DNA from: Paraburkholderia acidisoli | GTDB lineage: Bacteria > Pseudomonadota > Gammaproteobacteria > Burkholderiales > Burkholderiaceae | NCBI RefSeq assembly: GCF_009789675.1 | Contig: NZ_CP046914.1 | Coordinates: forward strand, 620,001-684,000 | DNA: 64,000 nucleotides | Direction of reading: 5' to 3' | In this document: positions 1 through 9,267 of the stretch, piece by piece | How the letters are laid out: each line of letters starts with the position of its first letter | Numbering within the stretch: the first letter of the stretch is position 1 | Made by a program: the position numbers and the translations under genes | Notes under the pieces: generated by a model | What the model saw: the letters and a program-made list of their open reading frames with translations, nothing else | The model's database searches: none | What the model was told of the DNA's origin: nothing

Positions 1-356
1 TCGCGGCCGCCAAGCGCGCCCAGCAACGGGTCCGCCTCGAACGCGGCGGCGATGCGCGCAACCCAGTCGGCGCGCGGCGCGGCGTCGTCGTCGGTGATCG
101 AGATCACGTCGCCCGTGGCGGCGTCGATACCGCGATTGAGCGCGGCCACCTGGCCCGGTTCGTCGACGATCGCCACGTCGACCTTGAGCACACGCGGCGT
201 CACGTGCTCCGCGAGGCACGCATGCGTGGCCTCGTCGTCGGCGCGCGCCACCACCACGATCTGATCGGGCGCGCGCTCCTGGCGCAGCAGCGCCGAAAGG
301 CAACGCGAGAGATCGTCAGGACGCTGATACGTCGGCACCAGCACGGTCACTTTCAT
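1..356 (-). CDS. bceG: family 2 glycosyltransferase, N-terminal part (cut by window edge)
   Basis: Only the first ~118 codons are inside the window; the 3' end lies beyond base 1. The protein starts MKVTVLVPTYQRPDDLSRCL, the classic opening of a GT-A (GT2) nucleotide-sugar transferase: beta strand, then PTYQR. A DDD triplet near residue 94 (ITDDDAAPR) is the likely metal and nucleotide binding DXD motif. It lies 16 bp downstream of the bceF stop, so it is the next gene of the same leftward operon. In the known cepacian cluster the gene after the tyrosine kinase bceF is a glycosyltransferase, bceG, and the name rests on that order. Which sugar it adds to the lipid-linked repeat unit cannot be read from this fragment. 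Confidence 0.8.
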   Translation of the reverse strand, partial: MKVTVLVPTYQRPDDLSRCLSALLRQERAPDQIVVVARADDEATHACLAEHVTPRVLKVDVAIVDEPGQVAALNRGIDAATGDVISITDDDAAPRADWVARIAAAFEADPLLGALGGR

Positions 357-372
357 GGTTCGCTCTCCTTCG

Positions 373-2601
373 TCACGCGCTCAGATATTCCTGGACGGCG
401 TCGTAGCCATAGCCGTAGCTGCCGCGCGCACGCGCCGGCACCCCGTTGAAGATACCGCCCTGCACGCGCACGCCCGCATTGCGCAAACGCTTGAGCGTGT
501 CGGCGAGTTCGCCTTCCGAATGCATGCCCGAACGCAGCACGAGGAATGTCGAGCCCGCATGACCGCCAATGATCGCGGCGTCGGTCACGGCGAGCACGGG
601 CGGCGTGTCGATGAGCAGCACGTCGTAGCGCGACGCGAGCCCTTCGAGGTACTGCGAGAGGCGCGGCGACATCAGCAGTTCCGAAGGATTGGGCGGACGG
701 CGGCCACACGAGATGAAGTGCAGGTTGTCCACTTCGGTCGCGCGGATCGCCTCGTCCAGCGCGATCTGCCCGGAGAGCAGTTCGGAGAAGCCGTTTTCCT
801 GCGGGCCGCCGAGATGACGCTCGAGCGCGCCGCGGCGCATGTCGCCGTCGATCATCAACACGCGCTTGCCCGAACTCGCGAGCAGCACGGCGAGATTCGC
901 GGTGAGAAAGCTCTTGCCCACACCCGGCACGGAGCCCGTGAACATGATCACGCGATTGCGCGCGTCCATCACGCTGAACTGCAGCGAGGTGCGCAGGCTA
1001 CGCAGGCTTTCGACCGTGAGATCCTTCGGGCGCGCGTTCGCGAGCACTTCGCGCAGACGCGTGCCGCCGCGCAGCGGGCGCTTTTCGAGCACGGCCTGTT
1101 CGGTCGAGAGCGGCACGAGACCGTACACGGGCAGCTGGAACGAGCGCTCGATCTGGTCGGGGTCCACGATGCCCTTGAACATGTTGCGGCGCAGGAGCAC
1201 GAAGCCCGTACCGAGAATCACGCCGAGCAACGAAGCGGCCGAGATGATGAGCAGCTTCTTCGGCTTCGACGGCTTGCCCGGACGCAGCGCCGGATCGACG
1301 ATATGCACGTTGCCGCCAGTGCCCACGCGCTGCACCGAAAGCTCCTGAATACGGTTGAGCAGCAGCACGTAAATGTCCTCGGCCACCTTCGCGTCGCGTT
1401 GCAGCTGCACGGCCTTGACTTCGGTGGCGGGCAGATCGCGGAACTTGGTGTCGTACTTCGCGCGCTCGCCCTGCAATTGCGCGAGTTGCTGGCGCGCCGC
1501 GATCAGCACCGGATGCTGGTCGCCAAAGCGCTGCTGCAACGAAGCGATCTGCAATTGCAGCGCCGAAATCTGCTGCTCGTACTGCACGCTGCCGTCGAGA
1601 TAAATCTTTGCTTCGTCGCTCGCGTTGATCGAACCCGACTTGCTTTGATACGCGGTGAGCGCGGCTTCCGCGTTCTCCAGATCGCCCTTCAGGCGCGGCT
1701 GTTCGCTGCGCAGGAAGTCGAGCATCTTGCTGGCGTCGGCCTGTTTCGTCGCCACGTGTTCACGCAGATACGATTCGGCCACGGCGTTGGCGACCGCCGC
1801 CGCGAGCGTGGGGTCGGTGTTTTCCAGCGAGATGTCGATGATGCCGGTCTGCTTGCCCTGCTCCTGCACCTGGACCGCGTTCTGGAACGCGCTGATCGCG
1901 TCCAGATCGTTCATGCGCACGACCGTGAAGCGCGTGCCGGGCCGCGCCGCGAGTTGCGTCACGAGCAGCGTCACGCCGCCGCCTTGCGCGGTTTGCCCCA
2001 CGGTGCCTTCCACCAGACGCTGACCGTCGGGGCCCGTCACCGCATAACGGTTGTTGTCGAGCGCGGTGAGCGTGAGCTTCTTGCCTTCGAGCGCCGGCGT
2101 CACCTGCACCGAATCGACGTTGACGACCTCGCCGCCCCACGCGTAGCTCGACATGCCGAGCCACGGCCGCGAGGGCGTGCCGGGCGTGGCGAGCCGCGCC
2201 GCCAGATTGCCGAGCACCGGCAGCGTGACGGGCGACACCGAGAAGTTCAGCTTGAACTCCTTAACAACCGGTTCCACCACGCTGCGGCTCTTGATCATCT
2301 GGATCTCGGCGTCGGTGGGCAAGCTGCCCGCCGAAGACCCGCTGTTGATGTTGGCACCCGACTGCGTTTGCGTGAGCGCCTGCGACGTGTAGTCGGAAGG
2401 CTCCACGCGCACCTGGGTGTCGGCCGTGTAAGTCGGCTTGGCCACGTAGCAGTAGAACACGGCGATGGCGATGACCGCCGCCGCGATCGCGATGAGCCAG
2501 CCGATGTCGTCGATGATGACGCGCAACAGCTGGCCGAGGACGACGTCCTCTTCCTCGGTGCGGGCGGCCGTGGCCGCGTAACTATTCGCTTGTGTGCTCA
2601 C
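373..2601 (-). CDS. bceF: polysaccharide co-polymerase / BY-kinase (Wzc-like tyrosine autokinase)
   Basis: A 742-residue inner-membrane protein of the Wzc family, which sets polymer length and autophosphorylates on tyrosine. A first membrane helix is near residues 35-53, followed by a large periplasmic Wzz-type domain with coiled-coil character (about 230-410). A second helix (about 425-445) precedes the cytoplasmic kinase. Kinase motifs are complete: Walker A GSVPGVGKS at 556-564, Walker A' VLMIDGDMRRG at about 581, Walker B VLLIDTPP at about 661. A C-terminal tyrosine cluster (Y729, Y731, Y733, Y739) is the expected autophosphorylation tail. It follows bceE with a 58-bp gap. The paired phosphatase is bceD upstream. 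Full length for the family. Confidence 0.95.
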   Translation of the reverse strand: MSTQANSYAATAARTEEEDVVLGQLLRVIIDDIGWLIAIAAAVIAIAVFYCYVAKPTYTADTQVRVEPSDYTSQALTQTQSGANINSGSSAGSLPTDAEIQMIKSRSVVEPVVKEFKLNFSVSPVTLPVLGNLAARLATPGTPSRPWLGMSSYAWGGEVVNVDSVQVTPALEGKKLTLTALDNNRYAVTGPDGQRLVEGTVGQTAQGGGVTLLVTQLAARPGTRFTVVRMNDLDAISAFQNAVQVQEQGKQTGIIDISLENTDPTLAAAVANAVAESYLREHVATKQADASKMLDFLRSEQPRLKGDLENAEAALTAYQSKSGSINASDEAKIYLDGSVQYEQQISALQLQIASLQQRFGDQHPVLIAARQQLAQLQGERAKYDTKFRDLPATEVKAVQLQRDAKVAEDIYVLLLNRIQELSVQRVGTGGNVHIVDPALRPGKPSKPKKLLIISAASLLGVILGTGFVLLRRNMFKGIVDPDQIERSFQLPVYGLVPLSTEQAVLEKRPLRGGTRLREVLANARPKDLTVESLRSLRTSLQFSVMDARNRVIMFTGSVPGVGKSFLTANLAVLLASSGKRVLMIDGDMRRGALERHLGGPQENGFSELLSGQIALDEAIRATEVDNLHFISCGRRPPNPSELLMSPRLSQYLEGLASRYDVLLIDTPPVLAVTDAAIIGGHAGSTFLVLRSGMHSEGELADTLKRLRNAGVRVQGGIFNGVPARARGSYGYGYDAVQEYLSA

Positions 2602-2659
2602 GTTTCGATCCTTTCTGGGTGTTGCTCCGTCGTCTTCATGGAATGCCGATGCCGCGTGT

Positions 2660-3835
2660 TCAACGCGTGATCTGCTTCAGATAGAAGACGGTCTGGACAG
2701 TCGGCAGCACCTGCTGCAACACGCGGTTGAAGGTCGTCGAGGCGGCCGTGCCCACGTACACGACATCCAGCGGCTTCAGCTGGAATTGCGACGACAGCAT
2801 GATCGCGTCGGGTTTGGTCATATCGAGGCGGTAGATATCGGGCTGCGTGGGGTTGTCCTTCATCCCGCGCATCACGAAGATCTGGCGCGGATTCGCGTCG
2901 GTATCCAGAATGCCGCCCGCCTGCGTGAGCGCGTCGGCGATCGTCAGGTTGCCGCGAATGAGCGCCGTCTGCATCGGCGTCTTCACTTCGCCCATCACGA
3001 ACACGCGGCTGTCCGAACGGTCCGGCACGTTGATGATGTCGCCGTCTTGCAGCATGACGTTCTGCGTCGCGTCGCCCGAATCGAGCATGCGGTTCGCGTC
3101 GAGCACGTAGAGCTTGCCGTTGCGCGTGAGGCGCACGCGGTTGATGTCGGCGTTGTCGGTCGTGCCGCCCGAGCGCGTGATCGCATCGACCAACGTGAGC
3201 GGCACGTCGCTCATGGCGAGCGGACCCGGCGTCTTCACGTCGCCTGTGACCTGGATTTTCTGGCTGCGATACGCGAGCACGCGCACGTCCACCTGCGGAT
3301 TCTTCACGTACGGCCCGAGACCCGAGGCGAGCCGGTCGCGCAACTGGCCCGGCGTCTTGCCCGCCGCCATGATGCGGCCGACGAACGGGAAGTAGATGGT
3401 GCCGTCCGAGGCCACCGTCTGACCGTACGGGTCCGCCTGACCCGGCAGCGCGCTCGTATAGGGTTGCGTAAGCGCCTGACCGACGGTCTGCGTAGTGTTG
3501 CCGCCCGTGGAGAACGTCGAGCCTTGCGGCGTCGACAGTTCGGGGTGGTCGTACACCGTCACGCCGAGAATGTCCTGCGGCGCGAGGTGGTAGACATAGT
3601 TGCTCGGGCTCGAGAATTTCGAAGGCGGCAGATCCTGCTTCGCCGCGGCCGCGGCCGCTTGTGCCTGCTGCATCACGAGCTGCGCATCGATCAGATGCAC
3701 CTTGTATTGCTGCTGCGGCTGATTGCTCGGCTCTTCCTTGAGGCTGGACGTGTCGAGATAGTTGCCGGGCGCGGTGGCGCACGCGGAAACAAAGGCGCTC
3801 AAGGCCACTGCCGCCGTCAATTTCAGTTTGTTCAT
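2660..3835 (-). CDS. bceE: outer-membrane polysaccharide export lipoprotein (Wza-like)
   Basis: A 391-residue lipoprotein that would form the outer-membrane export channel for the exopolysaccharide. From the chosen start the protein begins MNKLKLTAAVALSAFVSAC, a lipoprotein signal with lipobox V-S-A-C. A polysaccharide-export domain (Poly_export) and SLBB-like repeats follow (VTGDVKTPGPL and VMGEVKTPMQT are two copies of the SLBB opening). The ATG at 3835-3833 overlaps the bceD stop as ATGA, which supports translational coupling. An in-frame ATG at 3856 would add MAKPNMP but has its purine run directly against the start codon and gives a poorer signal peptide. Works with BceF across the envelope. 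Confidence 0.93.
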   Translation of the reverse strand: MNKLKLTAAVALSAFVSACATAPGNYLDTSSLKEEPSNQPQQQYKVHLIDAQLVMQQAQAAAAAAKQDLPPSKFSSPSNYVYHLAPQDILGVTVYDHPELSTPQGSTFSTGGNTTQTVGQALTQPYTSALPGQADPYGQTVASDGTIYFPFVGRIMAAGKTPGQLRDRLASGLGPYVKNPQVDVRVLAYRSQKIQVTGDVKTPGPLAMSDVPLTLVDAITRSGGTTDNADINRVRLTRNGKLYVLDANRMLDSGDATQNVMLQDGDIINVPDRSDSRVFVMGEVKTPMQTALIRGNLTIADALTQAGGILDTDANPRQIFVMRGMKDNPTQPDIYRLDMTKPDAIMLSSQFQLKPLDVVYVGTAASTTFNRVLQQVLPTVQTVFYLKQITR

Positions 3836-4281
3836 TGGCATATTCGGCTTAGCCATCCTTTAACCAGTCGATCCATCAACTCGAGACTGTCGCGATACGT
3901 GGCCTCGTCGAGACCGTGCGGATCGACGACGTCCGAGTTTTCCCAGTTGCCGAGCGCGTACACCTTGCCACGCGCAGTCGGCTCGATCCGCTCGACCTCG
4001 GGCACCTGCCGGCGCTCGGTCACGAGCACGAGATCCGCCGCACGGATGAGGCGGCTCGTGAGGCGGCGCGAACGATGCTCGCCCACCTCGACTCCGCGTT
4101 CCGCGAGCAAACGCTGCATGACGGGGTCCATGTCGTCGCCATCGCGCGCGCGCAAGCCCGCGGAATGAAACGACCCGTTGCCCGATGCGGCGTGTTCGCG
4201 AAGACGCGCGCGAAACAGCTGCTCCGCCGCCGGCGAGCGGCAAACATTGGCGTGGCAGACAATCAGCACGTCGTTGAACAT
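3832..4281 (-). CDS. bceD: low-molecular-weight protein-tyrosine phosphatase
   Basis: A 149-residue cytoplasmic phosphatase that would dephosphorylate the tyrosine kinase BceF. The P-loop is intact: VCHANVCRSP with nucleophile C9 and R15. The general acid is D120 in DVVDPHG. The ATG at 4281 has AGGGAG seven bases upstream. An in-frame ATG at 4299 would add MPGSPN, but the same AGGGAG would then lie inside the gene, so 4281 is preferred. The stop overlaps the bceE start (ATGA). The 38-bp gap from bceC and common direction place it in one operon. Confidence 0.94.
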   Translation of the reverse strand: MFNDVLIVCHANVCRSPAAEQLFRARLREHAASGNGSFHSAGLRARDGDDMDPVMQRLLAERGVEVGEHRSRRLTSRLIRAADLVLVTERRQVPEVERIEPTARGKVYALGNWENSDVVDPHGLDEATYRDSLELMDRLVKGWLSRICQ

Positions 4282-4319
4282 GTTCGGACTCCCTGGCATT
4301 GCAAATTTCGCGCCCGCGC

Positions 4320-5732
4320 TTACACCAGCGCCTGCGACGAGCTTTCCGCGCGCACGCGGCTGTCCAGCGTCGCGCTCGCGCGGCCCACGGCGTGATATTC
4401 GACGCCGAGTTCCTGCAGCGCGAGCGGGTCGTACAGGTTGCGGCCATCGAACACGATCGGCATCTTTAGCGCCGACTTGAGCGCGTCGAAATCCGGCGCC
4501 TTGAAGACCTTCCACTCCGTGACCACCACGGCCGCATCGGCACCGCTCGCGGCGTCGAGCGCGTCGTCGACGAAGGCGAGGCGCGACTGGTGCTCGGGCA
4601 CGTCGGCGAGATCGAGCGCGATCACGCGCTTCGCTTCTTCCGTCGCGACGGGGTCGTAGGCCTTGACGTTCGCGCCGCGCGCGAGCAGTTCGGCGATCAG
4701 CGTGCGGCTCGGCGCCTCGCGCATGTCGTCGGTGTTCGGCTTGAACGCGAGCCCCCAGACGCCGAACGTGCGGCCCGTGAGGTCGGAGCCGAAGCGCGTG
4801 ACGATCTTGTCCGCAAGCACGCGCTTCTGCGTTTCGTTCACCGCGTCCACGGCGCGCAGAATCTGCAAGGGCTCGCTGAAGTCCTCGGCGGTGCGCATCA
4901 GCGCCTTCACGTCTTTCGGGAAGCACGAACCGCCGTAACCGCAGCCCGCATAGAGAAAGTCGTAACCGATACGCGGATCGGAGCCGATGCCGCGGCGCAC
5001 CGCTTCGATATCGGCGCCCACGCGGTCGGCGAGATTCGCCAGCTCGTTCATGAACGAAATGCGCGTGGCCAGCATGGCGTTGGCCGCGTACTTGGTGAAT
5101 TCGGCCGAATGCACGTCCATGTAGAGCGTGCGTTCGTGATTGCGATTGAACGGCGCATAGAGGCGCTTCATGACTTCTTTCGCGCGTTCGCCGGGCACGT
5201 CGTCGTTGCAGCCAATCACGATTCGGTCGGGGCGCGCGAAATCGTCCACGGCCGCGCCTTCCTTCAGGAACTCGGGATTCGAGACCACCGAAAACATGTG
5301 ATTGGCGCCACGCTTGCGCAACTCCGAAGCAATCGCTTCCTGCACCAGCGAAGCCGTGCCCACCGGCACCGTCGATTTGTCGACGATGACCTTGAAGCCG
5401 TTCATGTGACGACCGATGTTGCGCGCCGCCGTGAGCACGTATTGCAGATCGGCGGAACCGTCTTCGTCGGGCGGCGTGCCCACGGCGATGAATTGAACGT
5501 CGCCGTGCGCGACCGCCGCCTCGACGTCCGTCGAGAACGTCAGGCGGCGCGCGCGCACGTTGCGCTCGATGATTTCCTTCAGGCCCGGCTCGTGAATCGG
5601 CACGACGCCCTGATTGAGCAGATCGATCTTGCGCGCATCGACGTCGAGGCAAAACACGTCGTTGCCGATGTCGGCGAGACACGCGCCCGTCACGAGACCC
5701 ACATAACCGCTGCCAATGATCGTCAGATTCAT
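4320..5732 (-). CDS. bceC: UDP-glucose 6-dehydrogenase
   Basis: A 470-residue enzyme that oxidises UDP-glucose to UDP-glucuronate with two NAD, supplying the glucuronic acid of the polymer. The NAD-binding glycine motif is at residues 7-13 (GSGYVGL), and acidic D30 ends the second strand. The family's catalytic cysteine is C270 in [12 protein letters not shown]. The conserved lysine region DKSTVPVGT (118-126) and NPEFLKEG (152-159) are present. Length is normal. It sits between the priming transferase and the phosphatase in the leftward bce operon. The same enzyme is called ugd elsewhere; the bce name follows cluster order. Confidence 0.95.
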   Translation of the reverse strand: MNLTIIGSGYVGLVTGACLADIGNDVFCLDVDARKIDLLNQGVVPIHEPGLKEIIERNVRARRLTFSTDVEAAVAHGDVQFIAVGTPPDEDGSADLQYVLTAARNIGRHMNGFKVIVDKSTVPVGTASLVQEAIASELRKRGANHMFSVVSNPEFLKEGAAVDDFARPDRIVIGCNDDVPGERAKEVMKRLYAPFNRNHERTLYMDVHSAEFTKYAANAMLATRISFMNELANLADRVGADIEAVRRGIGSDPRIGYDFLYAGCGYGGSCFPKDVKALMRTAEDFSEPLQILRAVDAVNETQKRVLADKIVTRFGSDLTGRTFGVWGLAFKPNTDDMREAPSRTLIAELLARGANVKAYDPVATEEAKRVIALDLADVPEHQSRLAFVDDALDAASGADAAVVVTEWKVFKAPDFDALKSALKMPIVFDGRNLYDPLALQELGVEYHAVGRASATLDSRVRAESSSQALV

Positions 5733-5789
5733 GCCTACCTCAAAAGTTTGGTTGCCGTTGTCGTACGAAGCGTTGCGCGACGCTTCGCG

Positions 5790-7169
5790 TCAATATGCGT
5801 TCTGGCCTGCGAAGCCTTTCCACATCGTCATGGCGACGATGCGCAGGTCGAGCGCGAAGCTCCAGTGCTGCATGTAATGCAGATCGAAGCGCACGCGGTC
5901 GCGCATCTTTTCCACGCGATCGGTTTCGCCGCGATAACCGTTCACTTGCGCCCAACCCGTAATGCCCGGCTTGATGCGATAGCGCGCCATGTAGCCGCGC
6001 ACCAGGTCCTTGTAAATGTCGTCGTGGGCGATGGCGTGCGGGCGCGGGCCCACCACCGACATTTCGCCCTTGAGCACGTTGATGAACTGCGGCAGTTCGT
6101 CGAGGCTCGTGCGGCGCAGGAACGCGCCCACGCGCGTGATACGCGGATCGTTGCGGCGCGCCTGCGTGATCTGCCCCGCGACTTCGGCATGCACCTTCAT
6201 CGAGCGAAACTTGTAGATCTCGAACTCGTTGCCGTCGAGTCCCTTGCGGCGTTGCTTGAAGAACACCGGCCCGCGCGACGTGATCTTCACCGCCAGCGCG
6301 ATCACCGCGAGCAGCGGCGCGAGCGCGATCAGCACCGCGCCCGCAAACACGAAGTCGAACACGCGCTTGGGCAGCACGCGCAGTTCCGTCACCGGCGAGG
6401 CCGCGAGATTGATCGCGGGCACGCCGAGCAGATCGACCACGGGCTGGTTGAAGAACGACAGGCTGCGCACGTCGGGGATGAAGCGGATGTTCACGAAATC
6501 GTTGCGCAGCGCCATGACGATGCGATGAATCGTGCGCTCCTTGGTGATGGGCAGCGCGAGCCACAGTTCGCGCACGTCGTGTTCGCGCACGAACTCGAGC
6601 ATCGCCTGGAGATTGCGCTCGACCGGCACGCCGTCGAGTTGGGCGGCGCCGTCGGCATCGCTGTCCTCGTCGAACACGAGCGCCGGATGAAAGCCCGCCT
6701 CGGGGCGATTGCGCATCTGCTCGATCAGAAAGCGGTTGTAGCGCGGGCCGCCCACCACCGCCACGCCCTTCTGGTTGTAGCCCTCGCGACGAATGCCACG
6801 CAGCACCATGTGCACGACACCCTTGGAGACGATCAGGAACGCCACCGAAGCGACGACCCAGTATGCGAGCCAGAGGCGCGAAAGCGAGTCGGCGCGATGC
6901 ACGCTGAAGCTCAGCAGGATGCCCGTGCTCTCCACGGCGAGCCAGGCAACGCACACGCGCGCGGAAAGCACGTAGAGCGACTTGCCGCGCCACGATTGAT
7001 AGATGCCGAACGCGGGGAACATCCAGATCGCAAGCAGGCAGTTGAATGCGAGCGCGACGCTTTCGGCGTCGGTGAGCGGCACGGGCCGGCCGTGGTGCAG
7101 GGCGGCGGCGAGCAGCGCGCCAGCAGCGATGGCGGCAACGTCGAAAATTCTGGCTAGAACGCTGAGCAT
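5790..7169 (-). CDS. bceB: undecaprenyl-phosphate glucose phosphotransferase (priming glycosyltransferase)
   Basis: A 459-residue polytopic membrane protein that would transfer glucose-1-phosphate from UDP-glucose to undecaprenyl phosphate, the first step of repeat-unit assembly. Several N-terminal membrane helices are followed by a CoA-binding-3 type Rossmann region. Another helix precedes the C-terminal bacterial sugar-transferase domain. That domain carries [32 protein letters not shown] and VGPRP, all diagnostic. The ATG at 7169 has GAGG eight bases upstream. A GTG at 7178 is in frame but overlaps that Shine-Dalgarno, so it is not favoured. First gene of the leftward bce operon, divergent from bceA. 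Confidence 0.93.
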   Translation of the reverse strand: MLSVLARIFDVAAIAAGALLAAALHHGRPVPLTDAESVALAFNCLLAIWMFPAFGIYQSWRGKSLYVLSARVCVAWLAVESTGILLSFSVHRADSLSRLWLAYWVVASVAFLIVSKGVVHMVLRGIRREGYNQKGVAVVGGPRYNRFLIEQMRNRPEAGFHPALVFDEDSDADGAAQLDGVPVERNLQAMLEFVREHDVRELWLALPITKERTIHRIVMALRNDFVNIRFIPDVRSLSFFNQPVVDLLGVPAINLAASPVTELRVLPKRVFDFVFAGAVLIALAPLLAVIALAVKITSRGPVFFKQRRKGLDGNEFEIYKFRSMKVHAEVAGQITQARRNDPRITRVGAFLRRTSLDELPQFINVLKGEMSVVGPRPHAIAHDDIYKDLVRGYMARYRIKPGITGWAQVNGYRGETDRVEKMRDRVRFDLHYMQHWSFALDLRIVAMTMWKGFAGQNAY

Positions 7170-7281
7170 GTCCGGCACCTCGGGTTAAAGGAATGAATCG
7201 CGGCCACGCGCTGCGCGTCATGGCCGTCTCGCTGCAAAAAAATTCTGGAAGTACTACGCCGCGAATGCGGGGGCGGCGCGA

Positions 7282-7295
7282 ATTCGGATCCGAAT
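7282..7295. repeat. perfect 14-bp palindrome in bce control region
   Basis: ATTCGGATCCGAAT reads the same on both strands, about 110 bp upstream of bceB. Candidate operator for a dimeric regulator; no binding protein is known from the sequence. Confidence 0.55.
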
Positions 7296-7557
7296 AAACC
7301 CTAATAAAGCGCGATAAAAATTCGCGCTGCAAGGACCAAAAGTATCTCCAAATGTTTCCCCTCTTTCCGCTTGTTTATTTCCCCATTTTTTCGGCAAGGA
7401 TTGCCGTTGCGGGCCGAATTTCGCGGGTGCGGCGCGGTGAATTCCGGCACATTTTTCCCTTTCTGCAAGGCGGTTTCAGGGCCGATCCCGCAATCGCCGC
7501 CTCGCTAGCCCGAATTTTTGTTCTATTTTTTATTCGACTTTTTCGATGCTCGCGCCA

Positions 7558-7575
7558 CGAATTAAATTTAATTCG
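7558..7575. repeat. perfect 18-bp AT-rich palindrome upstream of bceA
   Basis: CGAATTAAATTTAATTCG is an uninterrupted 18-bp palindrome, 92 bp upstream of the bceA ATG. In DNA averaging about two-thirds G+C this is unlikely by chance, which makes it a good operator candidate. Confidence 0.6.
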
Positions 7576-7666
7576 AATATTTTCCGTTTTCTTCTTTACG
7601 TCGCGATTTATGACGATTTTAAGCATGCTACAAATTGCGACACCGATACCCAATCAGGAGAACGAG

Positions 7667-9187
7667 ATGACGGATACGAGTTCCGCAACGGCGTCGGCGC
7701 AAGCGTCCCAGACGCGAGCCGAAAAACACAGCGCGTTGCAGGTATGCCCTGTCGTGCTGGCAGGCGGCGCGGGCTCGCGACTCTGGCCACTGTCGCGCGA
7801 GCAATATCCGAAGCAGATGATCAATCTCGTCGGCGAGCAGTCGCTGCTGACGAATACCGCCGGGCGGCTCGATGCGCTCGCCGAGCGCGTGACGCTCGCG
7901 GATCAGTTGCTGATCGTGTGTAACGAAGAACATCGCTTCACCACGGCCGAGCAGGTTCGCGTGGCGGGCAAGCGCGCCCGGCTGATTCTCGAACCCACGG
8001 GCCGCGATACCGCACCGGCGTTGACGATCGCGGCGATGTCGGTGGTCGCCGCGCAGGAGGACGGCATTCTCGTCGTGATGCCCGCCGATCACGCGCTCGC
8101 CGATCTCGAGGCGTTCCAGAACGCCGTGGCCGAGGGCGTGCGCCACGCCGCCAGCGGCCAGATCGTAACGATGGGTATCGTGCCCACCCGCCCCGAAGTC
8201 GGCTACGGCTACATTCACGTGGGCGAGCCTGTCGTGAACGCCGAACCGGATGGCGCGCGACGTCTCAGCGGCTTCGTCGAAAAGCCCTATTTCGAGCTCG
8301 CGCAGCAATACGTGGCGTCGCAGCGCTACTGGTGGAACAGCGGCATCTTCATCGTGCGCGCTTCCACGTGGCTCAAGGCCATTCGCCATTTCCAGCCCGC
8401 GATCTACGCGGCGTGCGCGGCAGCGACCGAACACGGCAAACAGGACGGCGACTTCTTCCGCGTGGACCGCGAAGCGTTCGAGCGCTCGCCGTCGAACTCT
8501 ATCGACTACGCGGTGATGGAACCGCTCTCGGGCGACCCGAGCGTGGCGGGCGGCGTGGTCGTGCCGCTCGCGGCCGGCTGGACCGACCTGGGTTCGTGGG
8601 ACACGGTGTGGCAGGTTGCGCCCAAGGATGAAGAAGGCAACGTCGCGCAGGGCCGCGTGATGTTCGAAGGCGCGAGCGACACGTTCGCGCATTCCGATGG
8701 CCGTCTCGTTGCGTGCCTCGGCACGGAGAACCTGGTCGTGGTCGAAACCGCCGACGCGGTGCTGGTCGCCGACCGTTCGCGCGCGCAGGACGTCAAGAAG
8801 GTCGTGCAACGCATCAAGGAGCAACGCGGCAGCGAAGCCGTCGCTCACCGGCTCGTGCACCGTCCGTGGGGCCACTACGACAGCGTGGACAGCGGCGAAC
8901 GCTTCCAGGTGAAACGCATCGTGGTCGAACCGGGCGCGCGTCTTTCGCTGCAAATGCATCACCACCGCGCCGAGCACTGGGTCGTGGTGCGCGGCACGGC
9001 GCTGGTCACGCGCGGCGAAGAACACTTCATCGTTTCGGAGAACGAATCAGCCTATATTCCGCTCGGTGTGGCGCATCGACTGGAAAACCCGGGCAAGATG
9101 CAGCTCGAAATCATCGAAGTGCAATCGGGCTCGTATCTCGGCGAAGACGATATCGTGCGCCTGGAAGACCAGTACGGTAGACAGTAA
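7667..9187 (+). CDS. bceA: mannose-1-phosphate guanylyltransferase / mannose-6-phosphate isomerase
   Basis: A 506-residue bifunctional type II PMI/GMP enzyme. It makes mannose-6-phosphate from fructose-6-phosphate and GDP-mannose from mannose-1-phosphate, feeding mannose, rhamnose and related residues of the polymer. The nucleotidyltransferase signature AGGAGSRLWPLSREQYPKQ is at 32-50. The C-terminal cupin isomerase domain runs from about 399 (RPWGHYDS) to the end, with metal-binding histidines in QMHHHRAEHW. The ATG is preceded by AGGAGA (7656-7661). The open frame extends upstream to 7352 but through AT-rich sequence, so that extension is rejected. Divergent from bceB. Confidence 0.94.
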   Translation: MTDTSSATASAQASQTRAEKHSALQVCPVVLAGGAGSRLWPLSREQYPKQMINLVGEQSLLTNTAGRLDALAERVTLADQLLIVCNEEHRFTTAEQVRVAGKRARLILEPTGRDTAPALTIAAMSVVAAQEDGILVVMPADHALADLEAFQNAVAEGVRHAASGQIVTMGIVPTRPEVGYGYIHVGEPVVNAEPDGARRLSGFVEKPYFELAQQYVASQRYWWNSGIFIVRASTWLKAIRHFQPAIYAACAAATEHGKQDGDFFRVDREAFERSPSNSIDYAVMEPLSGDPSVAGGVVVPLAAGWTDLGSWDTVWQVAPKDEEGNVAQGRVMFEGASDTFAHSDGRLVACLGTENLVVVETADAVLVADRSRAQDVKKVVQRIKEQRGSEAVAHRLVHRPWGHYDSVDSGERFQVKRIVVEPGARLSLQMHHHRAEHWVVVRGTALVTRGEEHFIVSENESAYIPLGVAHRLENPGKMQLEIIEVQSGSYLGEDDIVRLEDQYGRQ

Positions 9188-9207
9188 GTGCGGTAAATCA
9201 GGGAGAA

Positions 9208-9232
9208 GGCTGCGCGCTACGAGCGCGCAGCC
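9208..9232. terminator. strong hairpin between convergent genes
   Basis: Perfect 11-bp arms GGCTGCGCGCT and AGCGCGCAGCC around an ACG loop, in the 80-bp gap between the converging bceA and the gene at 9268-10491. No long T tract follows on either strand, so it may act as a weak bidirectional terminator or an mRNA 3' stabiliser. Confidence 0.55.
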
Positions 9233-9267
9233 AACGGAAACAGAGAACGATGCAAAACGAGGTAATG

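Larger units (their letters stand above)
7170..7666. promoter_or_regulatory. AT-rich divergent control region between bceB and bceA
   Basis: About 500 bp without a credible gene separates the two divergent bce start codons. It is strikingly AT-rich compared with its surroundings, especially 7300-7620, with long T runs on the plus strand. It holds at least two perfect palindromes (listed separately) and a hairpin GCGCGA/TCGCGC at 7309-7327. AT-rich promoter regions of this kind are often bound by H-NS-like silencers and activators; that is inference. I could not assign a single convincing sigma-70 promoter. Confidence 0.6.

Noticed and set aside
1968..2601. possible separate small genes inside bceF in other frames
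   Set aside because: Composition is that of antisense or shifted frames and the kinase frame is continuous with all motifs.
355..2670. 771-codon plus-strand open frame opposite bceF
   Set aside because: Arg/His/Ala-rich translation with no domain; it mirrors the codon bias of the tyrosine-kinase gene on the other strand.
7375..7653. 92-codon minus-strand frame in the bce control region
   Set aside because: Lys/Arg-rich chance translation of AT-rich DNA with palindromes; no ribosome site.
7352..7666. extended N-terminus of BceA from an upstream ATG
   Set aside because: The extra 105 residues come from AT-rich promoter DNA; a clear AGGAGA site precedes the internal ATG at 7667.
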